Below are positions 8,240-20,426 of a DNA stretch of 64,000 nt, one piece after another. The stretch is from Garcia nutans (Eukaryota > Streptophyta > Magnoliopsida > Malpighiales > Euphorbiaceae), in contig CANTUV010000004.1 of NCBI GenBank assembly GCA_947685225.1, forward strand, positions 16,027,001 to 16,091,000. Reading direction: 5' to 3'. The notes below the pieces were generated by a model that did not search any database, had not been told where the DNA came from, and saw only the letters and a list, made by a program, of their open reading frames with translations. Numbering within the stretch: the stretch's first letter is position 1; each line of letters begins with the position of its first letter. The position numbers and the translations under genes are program-made.

Positions 8240-11200
8240 ATGGATCCTCATTTGCGTCAGTCAGTTGAGGGTAGTGAGGAGAGTGTAGCTCCGGAGGATA
8301 GAGCTAGAGTTGATAGTGCTGGGGAGGCACCTGCTTCGGTGTCAGGGAGACCACTTGGTGAGGAGGTTCCGCCAGCTTGGCTTAGGCATGTGATAGAGGC
8401 TTTGAGACAAGCACCAGTGCAACCGTCGCCGCCACCCCCTCAGCCTGTGGTATCAGTGAGGCACTATGATAAACTAAGGAAGTATGGAGCAGAGGATTTC
8501 CTTGGTACTACTGATCCAGCTGTAGCAGAACAGTGGCTTGACAAAGTACAGAGGATCTTTATTCAGTTGCAAGCCACCCCAGAGGAAAAGTTTGATTATG
8601 CAAGATCATTGCTACAGAAGGATGCATACGACTGGTGGAGGACAGTGCCCCATTCTATGGATGATCCACCAACCTTGTCTTATGCTGATTTCTTGAGAGA
8701 ATTTGAATTGAAGTATACTCCTAGGGAGTACAAAGACATGAAGAAGATGGAGTTTTTGAGCTTGAAGCAAGACAGCAGGACTGTAACTGAATATGAAGTT
8801 GAGTTTATTAGATTGAGCCATTATGCTGGGGGCATTATAGCTGATGAGATAGATAGATGCAGGAGATTTGAGGAGGGATTGAGGCCCTCTATCATGTGCT
8901 TAGTGGCTGGATCTAGATATCACGATTTCTCCCAGCTTGTGGCAGCAGCTCGGAGTGTGGAGCGAGCTCAAGTTATTGCAGTTGCTTCAGAGGAAGAGAT
9001 TAGGGTTGGAAGGCCCCAGTTGGAGGCAGGGTCTTCTTCTACGAAGAGAGGTAAAGGAAGCTTTGTTCCTAGAGTTAGTAGGAGTCAGAGGTCAGCTGGT
9101 AGGTCAGTGCAATTACAGAGGCAGAGATTTAGACCTGCAGCTTCAGTGGCAAGTGCTCCGACCCCTATGATTCAAAGATCCACCCTACCCATCTGTATCC
9201 ATTGTGGTAGGCCACATGGTGGTCCTTGCTGGAAGACGGGTGTAGCAGGGGTTTGTTTCACATGTGGATCACCAGATCACTTTGTGAGAGATTGTCCTGA
9301 GAGGCAAGAACAGATGTCAGTTGATACTGCAGCTTCTCGACCTAGTGTGAGGGGAGGTCGAGCAGGCAGAGGTAGCATCCGGGGAGGCAGATCTGGGTTC
9401 AGTGCTAGAGGAGGTGCTACATCCAGGGAGAGTAGGCCAGAAGAGGTTGGGTCTTCCCGGAGGATATATGTTATGCAGAGACAACCAGATGCATCGGCAG
9501 TTATAGCTGGTACTTTTTCTTTATTTGATACTTCAGTACTTGCTTTGATTGATCCGGGTTCCACACATTCTTATATTAGTGCATCTGTTTTGCCTGTGTT
9601 TGATATGCATGCTGAGTCCCTAGGATTTGATGTGCTGGTGACAAATCCGTTAGGGCATAGTGTGGTTGTGAGTAAGGTGCACCGAGATAGTGCAGTGAGG
9701 GTGCAAGGTGAGGAGTTCTTTGGAGACTTGATTGAGATGCCATTTAAGGAATATGATGTGATTCTAGGTATGGATTGGCTATCTAGACATGGAGCTGTGG
9801 TAGACTGTAAAAGGAAAATTGTTTCTTTGAGAACTGTTGATGGTAGAGAGGTGATAGTATCTAATGAGCAGGAACAGCTAGCCTCCTTATTTGTTTCAGC
9901 TGTTGCAGCCAGGATATTGATTAGAAAGGGGTGTGATGCTTATCTTGCTCATGTGGTAGATACTAGAGTAAGGAGTCCTCAAATTGATAGTATAGCCACA
10001 GTTGCAGAATTCCCAGACGTGTTTCCAGAAAAGTTGCCAGGGTTGCCTCCTGAGAGAGAGGTGGAGTTTGGTATTGAATTATTGCCTGGTACCACTCCTA
10101 TTTCTATTACTCCTTATAGAATGGCACCAGCAGAATTGAAGGAATTGAAAGTGCAATTACAGGAGTTGTTGGACAAAGGATTTATTCGCCCCAGTGTTTC
10201 TCCTTGGGGAGCTCCTGTGCTATTTGTGAAGAAGAAAGATGGTACTATGAGGTTGTGTATCGATTATAGGCAATTGAACAAGGTGACTATTAAAAATAAA
10301 TATCCTTTGCCTAGAATCGATGATCTCTTTGATCAATTGAAGGGTGCAGCTGTGTTTTCTAAAATTGATTTGAGATATGGGTACCATCAGCTGAGAGTCA
10401 GAACTGAAGATGTTCCAAAGACTGCCTTTCGGACTAGGTATGGGCATTATGAATTTCTAGTTATGCCTTTTGGTCTAACGAATGCACCTGCAGCTTTTAT
10501 GGATTTGATGAATAGGGTGTTCAGGCCCTATCTGGATCAGTTTGTAGTGGTCTTCATCGATGACATTCTGGTGTATTCGCGGAATGAAGAGGAACATGAT
10601 ATGCATCTGCGGATTGTGTTGCAGATTTTGAGAGAGAAGCAGTTGTTTGCCAAATTGTCGAAATGTGAGTTCTGGTTGGATCAAGTCGCTTTTCTCGGAC
10701 ATATTGTTTCAGCAGAAGGCATTAGAGTTGATCCGAGTAAAGTTGAAGCTATTTTGAATTGGAGTCCACCAAAGTCAGTGACTGAAGTTAGAAGTTTTCT
10801 GGGTTTGGCAGGCTATTACCGACGGTTTGTGAAAGGATTTTCTTTGATAGCTACTCCACTCACCAGATTGCTTCGAAAGGGAATTAGATATGTGTGGACA
10901 GATCAGTGTCAGGCTAGCTTTGAGCAGTTGAGAGAAATATTGACTCAAGCGCCTGTTCTTACTTTACCTGTGGAAGGCAAACCATATGTGATCTACAGTG
11001 ATGCTTCACATAGTGGTTTGGGGTGTGTGCTAATGCAAGAAGGTAAAGTTATAGCTTATGCTTCTAGACTGTTGAAACCGCATGAGCTTAATTATCCGAC
11101 CCATGATTTAGAGTTAGCAGCAATTGTGTTCGCATTGAAGATTTGGCGACACTATCTGTTTGGGGAGAAATGTTTTATCTACACTAATCACAAAAGTTTG

Positions 11201-12883
11201 AAATATTTGGGTGTCCAGAAAGAACTTAATCTTCGACAGAGGAGATGGTTGGAATTGATTAAAGACTACGACTGTTTGATTGATTATCATCCAGGTAAAG
11301 CAAATGTTGTTGCTGATGCCTTGAGTCGGAAGTCTTTAGCTGGTTTAACTGTTTACTCGCACTCGTTGCTTGTTGAGTTGAGAGCTTTGCATGCCAGTTT
11401 TGTACCTTGTGATGATGGTGCATTGTTGACACAATTGCATTTGAAACCAATTTTATTGGATTAGATCAAAGAGGCTCAGTTGACTGATATGAAGATTCAA
11501 AAGATTATTTCAGATTGCAAGAATGGGAAGACTAGAGATTTTATTGTGAAAGGTGATGGGAGTCTCTGGTTTAAGAACCGATTGTGTGTACCCGATGATG
11601 CTGATTTGAAAAGAGTCATTTTAGAAGAAGCACATCAGTCAGTGTTTGCTATGCATCCGGGTAATACAAAGATGTATCATGATTTGAGACAGCATTACTG
11701 GTGGATTGGTTTGAAGAGAGATATTGCAGATTTTGTGTCAAAATGTCTCACCTGTCAGAAGGTTAAAGCAGAGCATCAAGTTCCAACTGGGTTACTTCAA
11801 CCTTTAGTAGTGCCTGAATGGAAATGGGATAGAGTAACCATGGATTTCGTATCTGGTCTGCCATTAACACAAAGAAAGCATGATGCTATTTGGGTGATTG
11901 TTGATAGATTGACTAAGATAGCTCATTTCCTTCCGGTTCGGATGGATTACTCTTTGGAGAGATTAGCTGAGCTGTATATCCATGAGATTGTTAAGTTGCA
12001 TGGTGTTCCAACTTCTTTAGTGTCTGATCGAGATCCCCGATTTACTTCAAGATTTTGGAAGAGTTTGAATAGTGCTTTGGGTTCTCGACTGCACTTCAGC
12101 ACGGCTTTCCATCCGCAGACAGATGGACAGTTAGAGAGGGTGATACAGATTATTAAGGATATGTTGAGAAGTTGTGTCATCGATTTCTCTGGAAGTTGGG
12201 ATAGATTCTTACCTCTTGTGGAGTTTGCTTATAATAACAGTCACCAATCCAGCATTGGTATGGCACCATTCGAAGCGCTGTATGGTAGACGGTGTCGGAC
12301 ACCTCTTTGTTGGAGTGAACTTGGTGAAAGTAAGTTAATTGGACCTGATTTGATTCAAGAAACTGAAGAGAAAGTGAAATTGATTCGAGGCAAGTTGAAA
12401 GCAGCTTCAGACCGACAGAAGTCTTATGCAGATCTGAAGAGGAGAGACATAGAGTTTGATGTGGGAGATAAGGTATTTTTGAAAGTGTCTCCTTTGAAGA
12501 AGATATTGAGGTTCGGTCAGAAAGAGAAATTGAGTCCTCGTTTCATTGGACCGTATGAAGTTCTAGAAAGGATTGGGCCAGTTGCTTATCGACTTGCTTT
12601 GCCACCTGAGTTGGATCGTATTCATAACGTATTCCATGTTTCTATGTTGAGGAGATACAGATCGGATCCATCTCATGTGTTGCCGATTGAATCTATCGAG
12701 GTAAATCAAGATTTGACATTTGAAGAGGAACCAGTTACTATCTTGGCATGTGATGTGAAAGAATTGAGAAATAAGAGAGTGCCACTTGTGAAGGTTCTAT
12801 GGAAGAATCATGCAAAAGAAGAAGCAACTTGGGAAAGTGAACAATCCATGCGAGAGCAATATCCTCAGTTGTTTCAGCTTTGA
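8240..12883 (+). pseudogene. gag-pol: gag-pol polyprotein of Tekay copy A (one in-frame stop)
   Basis: A single reading frame of about 1547 codons, broken only by TAG at 11462-11464, where copies B and C have CAG (Gln), so one C-to-T change. The start is ATG 8240, shared by all copies, just after TTTGCAG. Domains in order: gag; CCHC knuckle at residues 339-352 (CFTCGSPDHFVRDC); aspartic protease D438 in [14 protein letters not shown] with the FIDD box (D774, D775); RNase H with D921 and D1026. The third RNase H acid is Asn 983 (YTNHKSLKY) where B and C have Asp, a catalytic-site change. After the stop comes integrase with its HHCC finger (from about 11654), then D at 11843, D at 12026 and E at 12134, the GPY module and a chromodomain-like tail (VPLVKVLWKNHAKEEATW), which tethers integration to chromatin in this lineage. 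RT copies the RNA inside particles; integrase inserts the DNA. Confidence 0.95.
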
Positions 12884-12918
12884 TATCAGGTAATTTCGAG
12901 GACAAAATTTTCTTTTTA

Positions 12919-12930
12919 GAGGGGGAGAAT
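12919..12930 (+). promoter_or_regulatory. Polypurine tract, copy A
   Basis: GAGGGGGAGAAT directly before the TGTAAT of the 3' LTR. It primes plus-strand synthesis. The same sequence is found inverted at 20380-20392 in copy B. Confidence 0.85.
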
Positions 12931-15503
12931 TGTAATATCCTCATATATGCTCTAGAAGTTTTGATTTTGTTATTGTTATTGTTGTTGTTGTTATATTGGA
13001 TTGTATATATGTGTTAATTGCAAGAGAAAAGAAATTGGGAAAGAAAATAGGGTTTAGAGAGAATGGTATATGTTGTGTATATGATGATATATATAACATA
13101 TAAATTGGTCAAATGAAGAGTCAAGGGGGGTAGAGATATTTATTTGGTTATTGGTGAAATGACTATTAAGGGCATTGGATTAAAAAGAAAGCTAGAACAA
13201 ATGATAAAAGGGTGTTTTGGTAATTGTTTGAATTGGAACACTTGGTAGAGATTAAAAGAAGAGTTGACTTTATTTTTGTGGTTCATTTCTTCTTTCTTCT
13301 TTGTGTGGCCGGCTCCTTCATAGACAAAGGAAAACAAGAGACAAAGTGAAGATCTTGATGTGTTAAGCTCAAATTGATGGAAGATTGAAGTGATCTAGTG
13401 GATGATACAAGAAGTCTTATAACTTTGGTAAGTTCTCTTGTGATCTTTGTGTTTATTTGAAATGATATTTGAGTTTGATAGATTTTTAAGAGTGTGTTGG
13501 TTGATTTTGAGATGTGAGAAGTGTTTGAGTGATTGGATGATGGATGTTGAGTATGGATTGAAGAAAAGAGTAAGTGGTTGGAAGAGATGATGTTGTATAT
13601 GTGATGAAGGTTTTGAGATGATTTTGTGTTTTGTGCTTGATGTGTGTTTGGCTTGTTTTGGTGTGTTGCAAGTTTTAGATGAGTTTTGAGTATGTTTTAT
13701 TAAGATGGTGTGAAGTGGATGTTGTTGGATAAAAGTGTTTTGTTGAGTGTTTGGTTGTTTTGGTCGGAATCTTGATTTGTGGCCGGACACACCCATGAGC
13801 ACGTCCAGGGTCTTTAGGCGTGTCAATTGTGTTGGAGGCAGTAGGTTTGACATGACCAGTAGCACGCCCGTGTTATTGAGCGTGTCATAGCTACTGTGAG
13901 ATTTGAGAATTTACACGCCCAGGAACACGCCCATGTTGTTGAGCGTGTAAATACTTCTGTGTTGTGGAGTTAGGGCACGGTCATGGACACGCCCGTGTGG
14001 GTGAGCGTGTCAGGGTTAGGGTTTGCCCTAATGAATTCCTAATTGGATTATCTCTTGTGTATCCCTAAACAAGTATATGCTATTACTTTTGATTTAGGTC
14101 TTGAAGATAGTGATTAATCATTGATTTAAGAGGTAGAAGGATCTTGAACAAGGAAGTGTTAAGAGTGGTGTGATTTGTTTTTTTTGAGGTAAGTACAAAA
14201 CCTATATGATTGTGTGTAAGTTCAAATGTGGCATTACTACATTGTTAATTTATTTGAGCAATGTGTATTGTTATGTTTATATCAATGATGATATATATAT
14301 ATATATGAATAATGTGAATGACATGATGATGCAAATGAATGTGTTTATGAAAGATTGAAATGTTATGTTGTGAATCAAGATGAAATGGAATATAGAGCCA
14401 TTGTGATTGGCTATATTGATTCATTTGAGAATGAAATTGATAACAAATTAATAAATGAGTTGTGTGGCTAATGTGTTATTCCATTTTCAGAGTTTGTTGT
14501 TGGTGGCATGCCTAATGATAGTAACAATCTCTTGAAGTTAGGTTGGGCTTGATCCTTGAAGTCAAGTTGGGTTGAAGTTTAACATGTTTTACTCCCCTTG
14601 AAGCTTGATTGGGTCTAGTCCTTGAAGCCTAATTGAGATGTTACAACCCTTGAAGTTAGGTTGGGTTTGGTTCTTGAAGCCAAGTTGGGTTGAGACTTAG
14701 CATGCTTTGTTCCCCTTGAAGCTTGGTTGAACCTAATCCTTGAAGCCTAGTTGGGTATATGTGATAATGATAAATGTGATAAAACCAAAGCATTAACTCT
14801 GAAAATTGAATGGCATATTAGTGTGTTTTGGGCCCATGCTTGTCTTTGTTTAGTGTTGATTATGAATGATTAAATGAATACTAATGAGGTATATGATAAG
14901 ATGTTGAAATATGATATGTCTATTTATGTTGAGTTATGAAATGTAAAGGTATGTTGTTAGCTTTGCATATATGATGTTACATGTATAATATGGATTGAGA
15001 ATTGGTATTGCATTGCACTGAAGCATAACATTAGCACATTTTGTCATACTAAGCCATTGGCTTAGCGCGATAGTGTTTGATCGTGCAGGTAATAGGGTTG
15101 AACCCGAGAGCTCTTCGAGACCGAGTGAGAGTAGACAGTGAAGAGTTGATTTTGGGAACTTAAAGATCAGAGGAGACTTGCCAATCATGTATAACTCTTT
15201 TATATTTTGTAAAGTAATGATTTTAATGTACATATGAGTATATTTGTAAATATGGAATTAAATGTTTTCATATATGTAAATATTTTCTATATTCCGCTGC
15301 GTATTTAGTAACGGTATATATATATATATTTGTTTTATATAATAAGTTAATGACTTATTTTCTCTAATGTATAATGCGAAAGCTTCTAGTATCATTTAAA
15401 ATGTTTTGAATGTTAATAAAATCCGTAGCATCCCTATGTTCAGTGCACGTATGTTACATTGTGGGGTTTGTAGTGTGCGTGTATTGGATGTGGGGGTGTT
15501 ACA
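12931..15503 (+). repeat. 3' LTR of Tekay copy A
   Basis: 2573 bp, nearly identical to the 5' LTR; differences are scattered substitutions plus TA-repeat length changes. Its double hairpin (15049-15086) has CTAAGCC-ATT-GGCTTAG and GCGCGAT with a mutated 3' arm (ATCGTGC). Each LTR of this element has thus damaged a different arm of hairpin 2, and the ancestral pairing is clear from comparing them. Confidence 0.95.
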
Positions 15504-16337
15504 TTAAACCCTAAAACCCTAATTCCAAAACTCTAGTTTCAAAAACCTTAATTACAAAACTCTAGTTTCCAAAACCCTAAATTCCAAATCCTAAATTCCA
15601 AAACTCTAATTTCTTAAAACCTTAATTTAAGAAGTGAACCCTAAACTTATACTTTTTATTAATTTATTTATTTTTGAATTTGATTATGTAGTTTATTATA
15701 TGTTTTAATGGTTGGTTTATTTAATTTGTAATGAATGAAAGAATGAATGGACATTTTCTTTATTATTATTGATTTATTTTGGTACTAATGTAAGAGGTAT
15801 GTTTCCACTTTTTGGGTACACTCATTATTTAAACATTATGTAATTTAATTTATTTCATATTTTTGGGATTAATGTAAAGGGCACGTTTCTACCTTTTGGT
15901 GGGTTTCCTTTTTAGTTTTAGACATGGACAATGTAAGGACATGTTTCCATCCTTGGATGGGTGTCCATTTATTTGCTTTGTTTGGACATTATTTTAATTT
16001 TAATATAATGATGCTTTATTTTAATTGTTGCATGTAGTATGGATAATATCATTATATTTAAGAATTTTTTAATATTAAGACCTAAAAGTAGGCCAGTTCT
16101 AATGAATCGGGCATTGTGGTGGTGCTGGGCCATTTCTCACCTTCCCCACACGTACCCAACTTTCCGAACACATTAGGGGGTTGGGGATTCCTTAGCAATC
16201 GAGTAATCCACCCCGTCCGAGTGGTGACTCTATTTTCTCCTGGCTTAGGCTTGTGTTCTCTAAGGCTCTGAGCCTAAACAGTGCTGAAGTCGCAAGAACT
16301 ATTCTATTAGGAGTGAGGGCAAAAATCCCCACTTATA
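15504..16337 (+). mobile_element. TAT/Ogre LTR 1, right part
   Basis: Continuation of the LTR after copy A: CCCTAA-rich leader, triple hairpin, the conserved GGGCCATTTCTCACCTTCCC block and the terminal GGGCAAAAATCCCC. The end ACTTATA aligns base for base with the GCTCACA end of the other LTRs through three transitions, so the boundary is 16337. No tRNA-Arg primer site follows, which fits a 3' LTR or a truncated junction. Confidence 0.8.
15794..15966 (+). promoter_or_regulatory. Triple hairpin of TAT LTR 1
   Basis: Three inverted-repeat modules: 15794-15823 (GAGGTA...TACACTC), 15879-15908 (GGGCAC...GTTTCC, partly decayed) and 15937-15966 (GGACAT, inner CCATCC/GGATGG, GTGTCC). Each has an outer stem, a GTTT internal loop on the 5' side, an inner stem and a short apical loop. 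The same design occurs in all TAT LTRs here. Confidence 0.75.
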
Positions 16338-16617
16338 ATTGCCTAATTTTCTTTCTATATAAACCCTCTCATTTTGCTTTGCCTTTCGCATTCACAACAT
16401 TCAGCATTTCCTTTTCCTTTTTTTTCTCGTTAAAGATTAACAAAATCTCTCATCTTCATCATTTGCTTAAAGCTTAAATCACTTGCCATGGCCCCTATTC
16501 AACATTCCTCAAGGTTTGGGACACGATCAAATAATGAATTGCTTACATGCCTTTATAATAATAGGGTTGAACAAGTTTCCCTATTACCCGGGATGCATCT
16601 AGAAGAGCTTAAGTCTC
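16338..16617 (+). other. Unrecognised segment with a promoter-like start and a short frame
   Basis: The only stretch of this size I cannot match to other parts of the window. It has TCTATATAAACC near 16355, a CT-rich leader, then ATG in a good plant context (GCCATGGCC) at 16488. The frame begins MAPIQHSSRFGTRSNNELLT and runs into the adjoining TAT 3'-region repeats, stopping at 16733. It could be old host DNA between two elements, a captured gene 5' end, or the leader of an unseen element. I recognise no domain. Confidence 0.4.
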
Positions 16618-16740
16618 TGGTCCAAGTACCCAAATCAAATCATATCTCGGGTCCAAACCCCAAATTAATCTCAGGCCCAGAACCCAAATCAATCTCATGT
16701 CCAGAGCCTAAATCAATCCAGTCTCGGGTCTAGAACCTAA
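16618..16740. repeat. Degenerate TAT 3'-region minisatellite
   Basis: Four or five decayed units of the roughly 31-bp repeat (GGTCCAAGTACCCAAATCAA) that precedes TAT LTRs at 45822-46400 and 54619-54770. It shows that the sequence on the left of LTR 2 was once the 3' end of a TAT element. Confidence 0.7.
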
Positions 16741-17875
16741 TCAACCTCGAGTCGAGAACCCATCCGTACCTAAGATAGGTTTATGAAGTTGACCTAATTT
16801 GTTCCTTATAAATATAGAAAGCAACATAGAGAGGGGGACAGTAACAAACAGCAAGAGACGGCCAAAAAGATTAACAAAGGGAGAGAATTATCAAATAGAT
16901 TGGCAGTAAAGAAAAGAAATGAGGCAGTAACCTTGATGAATGAATGAGCAGGACTGGTATCAAATAGGAAGGAACTATAGCAGTTAAACTAGGAAAAGAA
17001 AGAAATGAGGAGACAACAACAAGCCAAAGCAAAAGGTTATATAGAAACATAAACAAAGATACATAGAGAGCCACAAAGCAAGTAGTAAATTGGAGTAGTT
17101 CAGCAAATAGTAAATGCAGAATATCAAAGAAACAAAATCGAAGGCTGTAACACATTGCCTTCATCCCATTCAATTGAGATTCAGCCATGGTACAAGCATA
17201 AAGATTGTACCAACATAAAAACATCGGTATAACCAACAACAAAGGTTTGCAATCCTTTATTTAACTCTTTTAAAAATTTTACAACAATCCCTTTATGTTG
17301 TTTCTTTTTTTTATTTTATTTTTGCACTTCTAAAAACATCTCGTAATCTTACTTCTCTTTCATATTGAATATTGATGGCTATAGTCCTTCTTTCAAATAT
17401 TAAATGTTGAAATTTATTGATGTTAGGTTTGATGTCTTTTATATGTGTTTTGATGTTTTATAATTAATTCCCAAAAGAAATCTAAAAAGCCTAGTTAGTA
17501 AAATCAAAATCCTAACTTTATTTTGTAAACCCTAAAATCTTGATTTCTTCTTTGAATTTAGGAAACCCTAATTGCATAATATAAACCCTAAAACCTAATT
17601 TAGCAATCTAAACTTTAAGAAATCCTAGTTCATATGTTAAAACCCTAGTTTGTAATCATAGTTCATATGTTAAAACCCCAGTTTGTAAACTCATTATTAG
17701 ACATAATATTTGAGCATAGTCTCGATTATTAATATGTGTTCACTTATTGCATGTTTTGATATATGACTTATTTTATTTTATATTAAATGATTTACTTTTA
17801 TCTTATTTATAATGAATGGTTGAATTATTTTTATCCTTTAATATTAAAAAATGTAAGAGGTATGTTTCCACTTTA
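16741..17875 (+). mobile_element. TAT/Ogre LTR 2, left part (5'-truncated, interrupted by Tekay copy B)
   Basis: Lacks the TGTAGACC start and a polypurine tract, so the U3 end has been lost. It retains TATAAATA (16807-16814), the AAAGGTTTGC donor-like site near 17240, the CCCTAA-rich leader and the 5' half of hairpin 1 (GAGGTATGTTTCCAC, 17857 on). It breaks at the TSD CTTTA (17871-17875) and resumes at 27746. Confidence 0.75.
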
Positions 17876-20379
17876 TGTCACACCCCTACATTCAATACAT
17901 GCACACTACAAACACCACAATGTAGTATACATGCACTAAACATAGAGATGCTACGGATTTTCTTAACATTTTAAACATTTTAAACCATACCATAATCTTT
18001 CAATTGTATACATTATAGAAAGATAAGTAGTTAACTTGTAATACAAAACTAAATAGATATATATAAAGATACATTTAGTTGTTACGCAGCGGAATTTATC
18101 AAATATTTACATATATGAAAACATTTAATTTCATATTTACAAATGTACACATATGTACATTAAAATCATTACTTTACAAAATATAAAAGAGTTATACATG
18201 ATTGGCAAGTCTGCTCTGATCTTTAAGTTCCCAAAATCAACTCTTCAACGTCTACTCTCACTTGGTCTCGAAGAGCTCTCGGGTTCAACCCTATTACCTG
18301 CGCAATCAAACACTATCGCGCTAAGCCAATGGCTTAGTAAGACAAAATGTGCTAGTGTTATGCTTTAGTGCAATGCAATGCCAATTCGCAATCCATATTA
18401 TACATGTAACATCATATATGCAAGGCTAACAACATACCTTTACATTTCATATGCCTCATTAGATATTCATTTAACCATTCATGAACAACATTAAACAAAG
18501 ACAAGCATTGGGCCCAAGACACACTAATATGCCATTCAATTTTCAGAGTTAATGTTTTGGTTTTGTTATCACATTTATTAATATCATATACCCAACTAGG
18601 CTTCAAGGATTAGGTTCAACCAAGCTTCAAGGGGAGCAAGGCATGCTAAGCTTCAACCCAACTTGGCTTCAAGAACCAACCCAACCTAGCTTCAAGGGTT
18701 GTAACATCTCAATTAGGCTTCAAGGATTCAATCCAACCTAACTTCAAGAGATTGTTACACTTATTAGGCATGCCACCAACAACAAACTCTGAAAATGGAA
18801 TAACACATTAGCCACACAATTCATTTATTATTCAATTATCATTTCCATTTCCAATTCTCATCAACATTTAGGCAAACATGCCTTCTTTCTTTCAATTGCA
18901 TCATCATAGCCAATCACAATGGCTTTGCATCATATCATTTCTTATTTGAATCATCATAACATCTTTGATATAACATTTCAATATAAATTACTCATGAAAC
19001 ACATTACCATTTACATTGCATAACTTAATATTGTTCAATCTCAACAATGCAATTAGGGCAAAGAACAATTTATTTTATTTATAGCTTTATGATCTTCCAC
19101 ATCCATTTGATTAGGGCTTTCCATGCTTTAAGTATATTTAAAGTGTTTATGTTTAGGTTTAGGGACCAACCCACCTTTGAAGAACCAAAACAATACAATT
19201 AGAACAAAGAAATAAAACCCTAACCAACACATTTGAGGGACACGGGCAGCACCCTTGAGGGACACAGCCAAGCTTGTGGCCGTGTCACTCAAACCAATTG
19301 GACAGTAAGCAACACGGGCAAGGGACACGGCCAAGCTTGTGGCCGTGTCTCCCAACACCAACATCCAGTAGTGAACACAGGCAATAGACACGGCCGTGTC
19401 TCCCAAAAATCCTTCCAACACGCCCAAGTTTTCTTGGCTTGGCCGTGTCTCTCCTTGCTTTTGGCCGTGTCATTTGAAAACCAAACCCTAAATGTGTCCA
19501 ACAATCTTCTAAATACATTTTAACACATCATGCACAACACAAATTCATTCAAATGGTTACACTCAACAACATAAACACATATCTTACACAATCATCACAA
19601 TAATCACTTTAATAACACATTAACATGACAATTAAACACAACCACTTCAAAACCCTAAAACCAACATCCTTCTCCATCTTCCAAAATCAACATCCTTCAC
19701 TTCCAACAACAACACCTATTTAAATTCTTAACTTAAAACCAAATTTACACTTGAATACACAACACAACTACATCTCATCATCAAATCCTACCAACCCTAA
19801 TTCACTTCAAACACCCCTTCAAAAGAAAAGAAGAAATCAAGTAAAAGATCTTACCTCAAATGAAGAAATTTCATAAATCTTTAACCAAGTCCTTTGATTG
19901 CTTCTTCAATTTGCTTCAAGCATCAAGAACACCTCTCTTTCCTTTTGGTTTTTGGAGAGCCGGCCACTTCTTGAAAGAAAGAAGGAAAATGATGAAGACA
20001 CAAAGTCAAATTTTGCTTTTAATCTCCACCAAGTGATCTTATCCAAGCAATTACCAAAATGCCCTCAATCATATAACTAACTTTTTGTCTCATATAAGCC
20101 CTTATATGTAATTGCACATTCCACATAAAATATCCTCTTATATTGACTCTATAATTGACCAATTTATATGTTATATATATCATCATATACACAACATATA
20201 CCATTCTCTCTAAACCCTAATTCTTTTCCCCAAAACACATATACACAAGCATTCACTTTCCAAAATCTTTTCTCTTGCAATTTAACACATATATTCAATC
20301 CAATATATCACTACAACAACAATAACAACAACATCAACAACATAATCAATACTTCTAGAGCATATATGAGGATATTACA
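17876..20379 (-). repeat. 3' LTR of Tekay copy B
   Basis: Read on the minus strand it begins TGTAATATCC at 20379 and ends at 17876. Read on the plus strand its left end is TGTCACACCCC, where the other LTR has TGTAACACCCC. The GC-rich hairpin array lies at about 19233-19475 and the double hairpin at 18299-18337, where one arm has lost a pair (GCGCAAT for GCGCGAT). Confidence 0.95.
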
Positions 20380-20392
20380 ATTCTCCCCCTCT
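20380..20392 (-). promoter_or_regulatory. Polypurine tract, copy B
   Basis: Plus-strand ATTCTCCCCCTCT is AGAGGGGGAGAAT on the element's strand, directly before its 3' LTR and identical to copy A. Confidence 0.85.
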
Positions 20393-20426
20393 AAAAAGAA
20401 AATTTCGTCCTCGAAATTACCTGATA

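Larger units (their letters stand above)
5495..15503 (+). mobile_element. Tekay/Del-type chromovirus, copy A (complete element)
   Basis: A full-length Ty3/gypsy element. The LTRs (5495-8070 and 12931-15503) begin TGTAATATCC and end GGGGTGTTACA. The 5-bp target duplication TTAAA is present on both sides (5490-5494, 15504-15508). The primer site for initiator-Met tRNA follows the 5' LTR and a polypurine tract precedes the 3' LTR. I count roughly 15-18 substitutions between the LTRs by eye (about 0.6-0.7%), so the insertion is recent. It landed in the CCCTAA-rich part of TAT LTR 1. One in-frame stop in pol and one lost catalytic Asp suggest it is now inactive in cis, though it could be mobilised in trans. 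Confidence 0.95.

Noticed and set aside
19128..19523. Overlapping frames on both strands over GACACGGCC arrays (also 26494-26884)
   Set aside because: They read through a GC-rich inverted-repeat array in the LTR U3, in several frames at once; no coding signal.
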